Below, one piece after another: positions 8,279-15,185 of a stretch of 18,778 nt of DNA; position 1 is the stretch's first letter; each line of letters opens with the position of its first letter. Below the pieces are notes generated by a model. That model worked only from the letters and a program-made list of their open reading frames with translations. It was not told the origin of the DNA and ran no database searches. This DNA comes from Cyclobacteriaceae bacterium. Lineage in GTDB: Bacteria > Bacteroidota > Bacteroidia > Cytophagales > Cyclobacteriaceae. The translations under genes were made by a program, and so were the position numbers. The stretch spans positions 1 to 18,778 of the forward strand of contig JAOUKJ010000015.1 in the NCBI GenBank assembly GCA_029882675.1. Reading direction: 5' to 3'.

Positions 8279-8740
8279 TTACGTAAGCTTTATATTTCTG
8301 GCCAGGCTTTCTTCCAGGGAAATCATGGTATCAGTTCGTTCGATCCCATCAATACGTTGAATTTTGTCATGGAGGACATCTTTGAGGTGGTTGGTGTCAC
8401 GACAGTGCAGACGACAAAACATACTATAATTACCCGTAGTATAATGTATAGATGTTATTTCTGAAATATTTTTCAGTTCTTCAATCACCTCATCGTACAG
8501 GACACTTTTCTCCAGATATATGCCGATAAATGCAGTAATGTCGAAGCCCAGTTTTGAATAGTTTACTTTTAAGGTTGTACCTTCCACAATACCGGCATCT
8601 TCCAGTTTACGCATCCTTACATGGACAGTTCCGCCCGAAACAAATGCTTTTTTCGCGACTTCTGTGTAAGGTTTCTTCGCATCCTTCATCAGCGTTTCCA
8701 GGATTTTTTCATCCACAGAATCTATTTGGTATTCCTTCAT
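8279..8740 (-). CDS. Lrp/AsnC family transcriptional regulator
   Basis: A 153-residue regulator. Residues 6-55 form the AsnC-type helix-turn-helix (VDEKILETLMKDAKKPYTEVAKKA, then the recognition helix around SGGTVHVRMRKLEDAG). Residues 66-145 form the RAM ligand-sensing and oligomerisation domain, with TTGNYSMFCRLHC near 101-113 at the usual effector-pocket turn. Family members bind DNA as dimers or octamers and commonly respond to amino acids; the ligand is not predictable here. It is read in the same direction as sufB, 129 nt upstream of it. The perfect -7 box in that gap suggests sufB has its own promoter, so the regulator may act on suf in trans or be unrelated to it. The start is ATG 8738-8740. 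Confidence 0.9.
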   Translation of the reverse strand: MKEYQIDSVDEKILETLMKDAKKPYTEVAKKAFVSGGTVHVRMRKLEDAGIVEGTTLKVNYSKLGFDITAFIGIYLEKSVLYDEVIEELKNISEITSIHYTTGNYSMFCRLHCRDTNHLKDVLHDKIQRIDGIERTDTMISLEESLARNIKLT

Positions 8741-9041
8741 TTTAATGACGTTTTATTCAGAGACTCGCAATAATATTAAAGTTTTTTTAAAAAAATAGTC
8801 ATTGTGATAAAAAAATGTCAAATACTGCTGAGTTTAACGTTCGATATGTGGTTTAGCTTCAGGATTTATATGTTTGGACATCATTTTTTCCATGCCCGAA
8901 AATGAATATATTAAGTTGCTAATAATTTAATTTTTCATCGAGCTTTATTAAAATAAATTCAATGAAATTGATGTATATTAAATTAAATCAAAATGTTATG
9001 CTTATTTGGTTGATATATTTTCAATCATTATGTTAATGTTT
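8741..9041. other. AT-rich intergenic stretch upstream of the Lrp-type gene and the RNA gene
   Basis: About 300 bases with no convincing reading frame on either strand. It is strongly AT-rich, with runs of T and A near 8779-8797 and 8805-8816. It probably holds the promoter of the minus-strand Lrp/AsnC gene, though no full TAnnTTTG match is visible on that strand, and the upstream part of the promoter of the RNA at 9082. I see no other structured element in it. Confidence 0.5.
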
Positions 9042-9049
9042 TACATTTG
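9042..9049 (+). promoter_or_regulatory. Promoter -7 box for the tRNA-like RNA
   Basis: TACATTTG is a perfect TAnnTTTG match. A T-rich ATATTTTC at 9015-9022 sits where the -33 element is expected, but is not a good match. Transcription would start near 9055, about 27 nt before the folded RNA. Confidence 0.55.
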
Positions 9050-9081
9050 TGTTGTCAATAAAGCATTGGCAAACAAAATTT

Positions 9082-9199
9082 TGTAGGGTGTTGGAATAGG
9101 CAGACAAGCCCTCCGGTCTCGGGGGTGAAGAATCAGGGAAAAATTCCGGTGAATTCCGGGGCTAACTACTTCGTGGAGGTTCGAAACCTCCCTCTACAG
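9082..9199 (+). ncRNA. tRNA-Leu-like structured RNA with a non-standard anticodon arm and enlarged variable region
   Basis: A 118-nt element folds as a tRNA. The acceptor stem is TGTAGGG 9082-9088 with CTCTACA 9192-9198 (7 bp, one G-U). The D arm has TTG/CAA around GAATAGGCAGA 9094-9104, very like leucine tRNAs. The T arm is GGAGG/CCTCC around TTCGAAA 9180-9186. Elbow nucleotides are present: T8, A14, A15 with T48, G18-G19, T54, T55, C56 and A58. The anticodon stem CCCTC/GGGGG (9109-9113, 9121-9125) leaves loop CGGTCTC, which has G instead of U33. Alternatively a 6-bp stem closes on tetraloop GTCT (9116-9119), leaving no anticodon. The variable region 9126-9174 is 49 nt, well beyond normal type II arms. 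Discriminator is G9199 and CCA is not encoded. It could be a non-decoding tRNA-like RNA, a degenerate tRNA or an unknown family; a decoding tRNA is unlikely. Confidence 0.6.
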
Positions 9200-9230
9200 C
9201 AAATTTAAGACTTTTCTTTGGCTAACTCCT

Positions 9231-9268
9231 AAAAGGTCCGGTATTGGTTCCCCGGGCCTTTTTCTTTT
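9231..9268 (+). terminator. Intrinsic terminator of the tRNA-like RNA
   Basis: An 11-bp stem (AAAAGGTCCGG 9231-9241 with CCGGGCCTTTT 9252-9262, one T-G wobble) closes a 10-nt loop and is followed at once by a T-rich run, TTTTTCTTTT. It begins 31 nt after the tRNA-like fold and 118 nt before the fadD start. It therefore most likely ends the short RNA transcript, though it could also attenuate read-through into fadD. Confidence 0.85.
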
Positions 9269-9385
9269 GGAACAACTCGTTCTTTTATCACTTTTTCTTT
9301 GGTCTATACATATCGGTGTTTTAAAGATGCTTTTTTTTATAAAGGCTATTTCGTAATATGCGTTGTTATTAAAGCATTTAATTCT

Positions 9386-11056
9386 ATGAGTAAATTTCCA
9401 TGGTTTAAGAATTACCCTGACGGCATACCGGAAGAACTGGGTGATATCAGGTTCGACAATATTATTGACATGCTTGATTATACAGTCAATAATCATGCAG
9501 ATAAGGTGGCCTTTGAAAATTTTGGCACGACCTTGACCTTCCGGGAAGTCAACCAACAGGCTATTCATTTTGCCGCGTATCTGCAATCTGTTGGGATGAA
9601 AAAGGGCGACAGGATAGCCATTCAAATGCCCAACTTACTACAATACCCAATCGCTTTGTTTGGAGCGATTAAAGCAGGCTTAATTGTAGTGAATACTAAT
9701 CCATTGTATACCCCGCGGGAAATGGCCCATCAATTTAAAGATTCGGGAGTCACTACAGTGGTTGTGCTGGCTAATTTTGCAAAAAATTTACAGGAAGTAC
9801 TTCCCAGTACCAGTATCAAACATGTGATTGTCACCGAGATTGGTGATCTGGTGGGTGGATTGAAGGGCCCAGTTATGAACTTTGTGGTCAAACGGGTGAA
9901 AAAGATGGTGCCTGCATATAGTATACCTTCTGCCGTGTCATTTAAAAGGATATTGTCTAAAGGGAGTAAGGAAATTTATACGCGGCCTGCTATTGGGCCT
10001 GATGATAACGTGTTTCTTCAGTATACCGGAGGCACAACGGGTGTTTCAAAAGGTGCACAGCTAAGCCATCGGAATATCGTGGCTCATACAATTCAAATAA
10101 ATCATTGGTTTAAACCTTTACTGGAAACGGAAAAACAGGAGACCATCGTCACGGCAATACCGATGTACCACATATTTGCATTGGCTGTGAATGGTGTATT
10201 TGGATTTTTTGAGGGTATGAAGAATGTACTGATTACAAATCCGCGGGACATGAATGGTTTTATCAAAGAACTCTCCAAGCAAAAATGTTCCATCATTACA
10301 GGTGTAAATACATTGTTTAATGGGATGATGAACAACCCGGGCTTTAAGGACCTGGATTTTTCGAGCCTGAAAGTATCCCTTGCCGGAGGAATGGCCCTTC
10401 AGGATTTTGTGGCGAGAAAATGGACAGAGACTACCAATACACCTTTGGTAGAAGGGTATGGGCTTAGTGAAACATCGCCTGTGTTGAGTTGCAATCCACT
10501 GAATGGTACGCATCGAATGGGTACCATAGGAGTGCCTACACCAGGTACAGAAATGGCTATACTTGATGAGGAAGGCAACTTCCTGCCGCAGGGGGAAGTT
10601 GGGGAAATTTGTGCTCGTGGACCTCAAGTGATGGCCGGGTATTGGAACAGAGATAAAGAGGGTGTCTTTTTTCATAAAGATTGGTTCAGGACTGGTGATA
10701 TGGGAATAATGGAACCGGATGGTTTTTTCCGGATCGTTGATCGCAAAAAAGACATGATTAATGTGTCCGGATTCAATGTGTTTCCGAATGAGGTTGAAAA
10801 CGTGGTGGTCGACCACCCCAAAGTGCTGGAAGTGGCGGCTATTGGAGTGCCTCACCCCAAATCAAATGAGTGTGTAAAGGTATTTGTCGTGAAAAGTGAT
10901 GAAAGCCTGACTGAAGAAGAACTGTTGAGGTTTTGTGAAGAAAACCTCACGGGTTATAAAGTGCCAAAACATATTGAGTTTAGAAAAGAATTGCCCAAGT
11001 CTAATGTAGGGAAAATCTTGCGAAGGGTGCTCAAGGAAGAAGAGGAGGCGAAGTGA
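9386..11056 (+). CDS. fadD: Long-chain fatty acid-CoA ligase (FadD-type)
   Basis: A 556-residue ANL-superfamily enzyme that activates fatty acids to acyl-AMP and then acyl-CoA, for beta-oxidation or lipid synthesis. Motifs in order are the P-loop YTGGTTGVSKG at 213-223, GYGLSETSP at 358-366, RTGD at 435-438 with the ATP-ribose aspartate, DRKKDMINVSGFNVFP at 452-467, and the C-terminal catalytic lysine K543 in VGKILRR. Length and motif order match E. coli FadD (about 560). I chose ATG 9386-9388 (MSKFPWFKNY). The frame stays open upstream to a TTG at 9299, but those 29 residues are unlike the family and lie just after the terminator. A 23-bp tandem repeat begins at the codon before its stop. 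Confidence 0.92.
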   Translation: MSKFPWFKNYPDGIPEELGDIRFDNIIDMLDYTVNNHADKVAFENFGTTLTFREVNQQAIHFAAYLQSVGMKKGDRIAIQMPNLLQYPIALFGAIKAGLIVVNTNPLYTPREMAHQFKDSGVTTVVVLANFAKNLQEVLPSTSIKHVIVTEIGDLVGGLKGPVMNFVVKRVKKMVPAYSIPSAVSFKRILSKGSKEIYTRPAIGPDDNVFLQYTGGTTGVSKGAQLSHRNIVAHTIQINHWFKPLLETEKQETIVTAIPMYHIFALAVNGVFGFFEGMKNVLITNPRDMNGFIKELSKQKCSIITGVNTLFNGMMNNPGFKDLDFSSLKVSLAGGMALQDFVARKWTETTNTPLVEGYGLSETSPVLSCNPLNGTHRMGTIGVPTPGTEMAILDEEGNFLPQGEVGEICARGPQVMAGYWNRDKEGVFFHKDWFRTGDMGIMEPDGFFRIVDRKKDMINVSGFNVFPNEVENVVVDHPKVLEVAAIGVPHPKSNECVKVFVVKSDESLTEEELLRFCEENLTGYKVPKHIEFRKELPKSNVGKILRRVLKEEEEAK

Positions 11057-11096
11057 CTGTTATAAAAGGGAAGAAGTGATTGTTATAAAAGGGAAA
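11051..11096 (+). repeat. 23-bp tandem direct duplication across the fadD stop codon
   Basis: Two adjacent 23-base copies, 11051-11073 and 11074-11096, each begin AAGTGA(C/T)TGTTATAAAAGGG and differ at 2 of 23 positions. The first copy contains the fadD stop TGA 11054-11056. The second ends 7 nt before the GTG of the glycosyltransferase, so the duplication widens the space between the genes and brings an extra GGGAA. It is probably a slippage or duplication event. Confidence 0.9.
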
Positions 11097-11103
11097 TAGA
11101 AGG

Positions 11104-12177
11104 GTGAATATATTGTTAATTACCTATCAGGGAGATGTGGCGGGTTCTACAAACTCTATCGCTTACCTGGCAGAAGGGCTGGCTAAAAAAGGACATACGG
11201 TTGTGGTGGGACTCAGGCAGCAATCACTATTATTCAGTATGCTGGAAGGTAGTAACGTGATTCGGGTGCCTATGCAATTTAGGTCGAGGTTGGATATGAA
11301 GAATATTCGACAGATCAGGGATGTGGTCAGAAAATACGATATCCAGTTGATCAATGCCCAATCGAGCCTGGATCGTTATACGACTATTTTTGCAAGGTGG
11401 CTGTACAACCTGCCTGTCAGGCTGGTGCATACGCGCAGGCAACCTCCAAAAAGTATTGGTGGGCTGCAAAACCTTTTTTATACCCTGGGGACAGATCGTT
11501 TTGTGGTGATCAGCAATGAATTAAAAAAAATTTTTATTGAAAAAGGATTTAAATCAAAGCACCTCCACGTTATTCACAATGGCATTCCACAGGGTCGGTA
11601 TGATGAATGGAGCATGAGTAAGGTGGGTGATCTTAGAAAAAAATACAAGATCAAACCGGGAGATATCGTAATCGGTTCAGTGGCCAGACTAAAACAACAC
11701 CGCCAAATACTGGAAGCAGTAAAGAAAATCGATAACCCGGCCATCAAAGTGGTTTTTGCCGGAATTAAAGCGGAAGACCTTGATACTGATGGTATGAAAA
11801 ATCAGATCAGTTTTGCAGGTACAGTTGGAAAGGAAGAGGTGTTGAGTTATTACCGCCTCTTCGATTTAAACATACTGGCCTCCGTTTCTGATGGTTTTGG
11901 CCTGGTGCTTCTGGAGGCCATGGCGATGGAATGTCCCGTAATAGCTACTGACTTTGGAGGTATAAAGGATGTTGTACGTCATGGTGAAAATGGCTTGTTG
12001 TTTGCAGACGGGGATATCGATCGTTTGGCAAATAACATAACACAAATTATTAACGACAAGGAGTTGAGAAACAGGTTGGTGGAAAATGGATTGAAAACTG
12101 CTTTTGAAGAGTTTACTATGGAAAATACTATTCAAAAATATGAAACTTTTTTTTCTGACTTGATAAACGATAAATAA
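11104..12177 (+). CDS. GT4-family glycosyltransferase
   Basis: A 357-residue GT-B fold glycosyltransferase. The N-terminal half has the acceptor-domain start NILLITYQGDVAGSTNSIAYLAEGLAKKGH (residues 2-31), a GT4 opening that ends in a typical G-H turn. VVISNELKKIF and VIHNGIP (156-162) mark the linker. The C-terminal nucleotide-sugar domain has GSVARL at 191-196 and the GT4 signature at 263-271, where the usual E-x7-E reads D-x7-E (D263, E271). Donor and acceptor cannot be predicted; cell-surface polysaccharide or glycolipid is plausible. No membrane segment is evident. The start is GTG 11104-11106 shortly after AGAAGG; it lies 47 nt after fadD and 1 nt before the TolB-like gene. Confidence 0.85.
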   Translation: MNILLITYQGDVAGSTNSIAYLAEGLAKKGHTVVVGLRQQSLLFSMLEGSNVIRVPMQFRSRLDMKNIRQIRDVVRKYDIQLINAQSSLDRYTTIFARWLYNLPVRLVHTRRQPPKSIGGLQNLFYTLGTDRFVVISNELKKIFIEKGFKSKHLHVIHNGIPQGRYDEWSMSKVGDLRKKYKIKPGDIVIGSVARLKQHRQILEAVKKIDNPAIKVVFAGIKAEDLDTDGMKNQISFAGTVGKEEVLSYYRLFDLNILASVSDGFGLVLLEAMAMECPVIATDFGGIKDVVRHGENGLLFADGDIDRLANNITQIINDKELRNRLVENGLKTAFEEFTMENTIQKYETFFSDLINDK

Positions 12178-12178
12178 A

Positions 12179-13297
12179 ATGTACAAAAGCTTATTCATCG
12201 GTCTTTCGCTGGTAATGATGGTATGTCTGGTTTCTTGTAAAACCGGTAACGAAAAGCATAGCCAGGAGAAGGAAACAATTAAAACGGACGTAACTCCTGT
12301 TGATACACTGCATTATGATCAGGAGACACATCTTCGAAATGTCACTCAATTAACATATGGTGGGGATAATGCAGAAGCATACTGGAGTTTCGACGACAGG
12401 CATCTTGTTTTTCAATCTAATTACAAGCAATGGGGGCTGGAATGTGATCAAATATTTTTCATGGAAGCCAAAGCCGGAGCGGGTAAAGAAAAGCCTGTGA
12501 TGATCAGTACGGGTCAGGGAAGGACTACTTGCGCTTTTTTTATGCCGGGGGATAGTACCATATTATATGCATCTACTCATCAGGGGGGAGAGGCCTGCCC
12601 TGTGGAGCCCGATCGTCATGGGGGAAAGTACCTATGGCCCATTTATGATACATACGATATTTTTGTAGCTGATCTCAAAGGTAATATTCTCAAACAGCTT
12701 ACCAATTCTCCGGGATATGATGCTGAGCCTACATTATCGCCCCATGGAGATAAAATTGTTTTCACTTCCACGCGCAGCGGCGATCTGGAGTTGTGGACGA
12801 TGAATATCGATGGCAGTGACAAAAAACAAGTGACTACGGGTCTGGGTTATGATGGAGGGGCTTTCTTTTCACCTGACGGCAATAAACTGGTTTTTCGTGC
12901 TTCACGGCCTCTTACCGATGCTGACCAACAGGAGTATAAAACATTATTGGCAGATGGACTGGTGGCTCCTACACAGATGGAAATATACGTTTGCAACGTG
13001 GATGGTACGGATGTTAAGCAGGTGACCAATCTTGGGAAAGCGAACTGGGCTCCATATTTTCATCCAAATGGTAAGCAGATTGTTTTTTCCTCCAATCATC
13101 ATGGGGCCAGGGGTTTTCAGTTTAATTTGTTTAGTATTCAAGTTGATGGAACCGGACTTCGCCAACTGACCTATGATCCGGTTTTTGACTCATTCCCTAT
13201 GTTTTCAAGAGATGGAAAAAAATTGGTTTTCTCAAGTAACCGAAATAATAAGGGAACCCGGGATACCAATATTTTTATAGCAGAATGGATTGATTAA
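12179..13297 (+). CDS. TolB-like beta-propeller lipoprotein (PD40 repeats)
   Basis: A 372-residue exported lipoprotein. Residues 1-20 are a lipoprotein signal peptide: a basic start, a hydrophobic core, and lipobox L17-V18-S19-C20. The rest is a WD40-like or TolB-like propeller. PD40-type blades recur near 58-96, 118-166, 177-220, 223-280, 288-330 and 335-370, with cores such as LSPHGDKIVFTSTRSGDLELWTM, FSPDGNKLVFRAS, FHPNGKQIVFSSN and FSRDGKKLVFSSNR. Such propellers bind proteins or peptides in the periplasm. No peptidase domain follows, so this is not a full S9 peptidase. It is not the classical TolB, which lies with tol-pal; the partner is unknown. It starts 1 nt after the glycosyltransferase stop. 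Confidence 0.83.
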   Translation: MYKSLFIGLSLVMMVCLVSCKTGNEKHSQEKETIKTDVTPVDTLHYDQETHLRNVTQLTYGGDNAEAYWSFDDRHLVFQSNYKQWGLECDQIFFMEAKAGAGKEKPVMISTGQGRTTCAFFMPGDSTILYASTHQGGEACPVEPDRHGGKYLWPIYDTYDIFVADLKGNILKQLTNSPGYDAEPTLSPHGDKIVFTSTRSGDLELWTMNIDGSDKKQVTTGLGYDGGAFFSPDGNKLVFRASRPLTDADQQEYKTLLADGLVAPTQMEIYVCNVDGTDVKQVTNLGKANWAPYFHPNGKQIVFSSNHHGARGFQFNLFSIQVDGTGLRQLTYDPVFDSFPMFSRDGKKLVFSSNRNNKGTRDTNIFIAEWID

Positions 13298-13332
13298 AAT
13301 TAAAGTTTTATCTTTATAAAAAAGAGATAACC

Positions 13333-13761
13333 ATGATCGGTTTTTTTGAACACCAGTATTTAAAATTTAAGAAGAACCACTTAAAGAACCTGATCGCCCT
13401 GGCAAAGGCTGACGGTGAAATTCATGAGTTGGAAGAGCAGTTGATTTATAAGGCCGGGCATAAGTATGGGCTGAAGGATCGTCAGATTGAAAGTTTACTG
13501 AAATCGGAAGAGACACATGTGATTACAGTGCCGGAAAATCATAATAACCGCATGAACCAGTTGTATGATATCATGCTGATGGTTTATGCTGATGGTGTGG
13601 TTGATGACAATGAAATTGAATTTTGTCATGATATTGTCAGGACCTTCGGGTATAAGGAAGGCATGGTGGAGTGGCTTATTGAAAAATTTGCTTCCGATGT
13701 GACTATAACGCCACAGGAATGGGATGAAGCAAAAATGGAGGCACAAAGAAAATTCATGTAG
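13333..13761 (+). CDS. TerB-like / DjlA N-terminal-like helical domain protein
   Basis: A 142-residue, all-helical protein with the two acidic motifs of the tellurite-resistance TerB fold: KADGEIHELE at 25-34 and YADGVVDDNE at 85-94. They occupy equivalent positions in two repeats of the domain and are thought to bind metal. TerB-like domains occur in tellurite resistance, stress-response and membrane-associated proteins, and here the domain stands alone, with no other ter gene in the window. Its role is therefore unknown. No signal peptide is apparent. A weak -7-like TATCTTTA at 13309-13316 lies just upstream, so it might have its own promoter. It is convergent with dapA, with 36 nt between the stops. 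Confidence 0.72.
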   Translation: MIGFFEHQYLKFKKNHLKNLIALAKADGEIHELEEQLIYKAGHKYGLKDRQIESLLKSEETHVITVPENHNNRMNQLYDIMLMVYADGVVDDNEIEFCHDIVRTFGYKEGMVEWLIEKFASDVTITPQEWDEAKMEAQRKFM

Positions 13762-13797
13762 CTTTTTAAGGTCGGGTTGATTCTTCCATTCCGATGA

Positions 13798-14667
13798 TTA
13801 TGCAGGCATGCTTTTCTTTATTTCATCAGCCAAAGCTTCTGACGCAGGCACAAGCGGTAAGCGAACATGATTGCCGCAAATACCCAATTCATGTAAAACC
13901 TGTTTTACGCCTACCGGATTGCTTTCCAGGTACATCAATGGATTAAGTTTTAAAAACTTATAAACCTGCTTTTGGGCAAGCCCCAGGTCACCTGTTCTTC
14001 CCGCAGTTACCAGTTCACTGAATAGTTGGGGATAGGCATTGGCCAGTACGGATATTACCCCTGTTGCCCCAAGGGAGATGAGGGGTAAAGTGAGGAGGTC
14101 ATCACCTGATATAACCTGAAAATCTTCCGGTTTGTCAGCGATGATTTTCATGGCTTGTTCCAGGTTGCCGGAAGCTTCTTTCGTTCCTAATATATTAACA
14201 TGTTGGGCCAGGTGCAGGGTGGTATCTGCCGTTATGTTAACGCCTGTTCTTCCGGGGACGTTATACAGGATCAAAGGTAAAGGGGAAATATCAGCTAATT
14301 TGGTGTAATGACTAATCAGCCCAGCTTGTGATGGCCTGTTGTAATAAGGACTAACAGAAAGGACTGCACTTACACCTGAAAGATCTGTATGAGCAATTTC
14401 TTCTTCGAGTTTTTGGGTGTTATTTCCTCCTATTCCATAAATAACGGGGATATTATCCGGGTTATTGTCTTTTACAAAACTCAACACGTCCCATTTTTCT
14501 TTTTGCGATAAGGTGACAGACTCGCCAGTGGTACCCATAACCACCCAATAATCCACATGCCCTCCCGTATGCTGTAGTAAGCGGAGAAGGCCTTTATAGT
14601 CTATACTTCCATTTTCACACATAGGAGTAACGAGTGCTACTCCCGTGCCACCAATATCAATCTTCAT
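13798..14667 (-). CDS. dapA: 4-hydroxy-tetrahydrodipicolinate synthase
   Basis: A 289-residue TIM-barrel enzyme that condenses pyruvate with aspartate semialdehyde, the first committed step to diaminopimelate and lysine. The catalytic set is intact: GTTGES at 45-50 (T47), Y109 in SPYYNRPSQ, Y135 in LYNVPGRTG, R140, and the Schiff-base lysine K163 in GTKEASGN. Length is normal for DapA (about 290). It is likely the last gene of the ligA-DUF6913-dapA unit: its ATG overlaps the stop of the upstream frame by 4 nt (14664-14667). Specific bacterial feedback by lysine is possible but not visible here. Confidence 0.95.
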   Translation of the reverse strand: MKIDIGGTGVALVTPMCENGSIDYKGLLRLLQHTGGHVDYWVVMGTTGESVTLSQKEKWDVLSFVKDNNPDNIPVIYGIGGNNTQKLEEEIAHTDLSGVSAVLSVSPYYNRPSQAGLISHYTKLADISPLPLILYNVPGRTGVNITADTTLHLAQHVNILGTKEASGNLEQAMKIIADKPEDFQVISGDDLLTLPLISLGATGVISVLANAYPQLFSELVTAGRTGDLGLAQKQVYKFLKLNPLMYLESNPVGVKQVLHELGICGNHVRLPLVPASEALADEIKKSMPA

Positions 14668-15179
14668 TCATTCAGGTTTTTTGAATATCGTAACATTTCA
14701 TCCAGCAGGATTTTTAATGGTGTCCTGCCCGCTTTTATCATCAGTTCAAAATAGGGGTGGTTTTCGCCATCATGTAGCCCTATTCGGCATTTTGCCTTGC
14801 TTCTGGCTAGTATATAGTTTATGTATATATTAGGCGTGGAGTCAATACAGTAAAGGTAATCAAAAGGGATGTTGATAAATTCCGTTATCGTCTCTTTGGT
14901 GACCTGGCCAATGGCATTCACATCTTTTTCTGTGAAAAAATCGAAACGGAATTCATGGTTTTCTGCACCTTTTGGTAAATATCCCAATGATTTTACAGAT
15001 TTCCCATCCATCTCCAACTGGCGTATAAATTCCTTAATAGTCTGGTGCTTATCCAGACCTTCAATACAAAACACGACACCTATCCTTTCTGCTTTTGCGT
15101 AAGGGATGAACCTCCGTATCGGGGAATTCCTTTTGGTTAGCGACTTCGTTTTGTACTGTATAATTGTTTTGGACAACAC
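14664..15179 (-). CDS. DUF6913 family protein
   Basis: A 171-residue protein of a family I recognise from Bacteroidota, where it commonly sits next to dapA and ligA; its function is unknown. It starts with a GTG (15177-15179), 6 nt after the ligA stop, and overlaps dapA by 4 nt. The N-terminal part is basic (KTKSLTKRNSPIRR, residues 10-23). The middle has the beta-alpha pattern FCIEG...FIRQLEMDGKSVKSLGYLP and then FDFFTEKDVN, with DYLYCIDSTPNIYINYILA near 106-124. The C-terminal third ends in a long helix, LLDEMLRYSK. No transmembrane segment or catalytic motif is clear. Confidence 0.8.
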   Translation of the reverse strand: MLSKTIIQYKTKSLTKRNSPIRRFIPYAKAERIGVVFCIEGLDKHQTIKEFIRQLEMDGKSVKSLGYLPKGAENHEFRFDFFTEKDVNAIGQVTKETITEFINIPFDYLYCIDSTPNIYINYILARSKAKCRIGLHDGENHPYFELMIKAGRTPLKILLDEMLRYSKNLNE

Positions 15180-15185
15180 CTGTTA

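Noticed and set aside
9134..9166. Cobalamin riboswitch core
   Set aside because: AGGGAA...CCGGTGAATTCCGGGGCT resembles part of the core, but there is no B12 box (GCCACTG-like), the downstream pairing that closes the core is absent, and the gene after it (fadD) is not a typical B12 target. The segment fits better as the variable region of the tRNA-like fold.
9082..9199. tmRNA or selenocysteine tRNA
   Set aside because: A tmRNA is over 300 nt with a tag reading frame, and a tRNA-Sec has a long D stem and an 8-bp acceptor stem. Here the D stem is 3 bp and the acceptor 7 bp.
9082..9199. tRNA-Leu with an intron in the anticodon loop
   Set aside because: An alternative pairing GCCCT 9108-9112 with GGGGC 9158-9162 would leave a 45-nt loop and a short variable arm, but removes position 26 and leaves no clear anticodon. 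No intron structure is recognisable. It remains a weaker alternative.
9299..9385. Longer N-terminus for fadD from TTG 9299
   Set aside because: The 29 extra residues (VYTYRCFKDAFFYKG...) are unlike FadD proteins, the start codon is weak, and the region follows the terminator directly. ATG 9386 is the better start.
10118..10855. Long minus-strand frame inside fadD (245 codons)
   Set aside because: It lies wholly opposite fadD, which has complete ANL motifs, and its product has no recognisable domain. It is a shadow frame.
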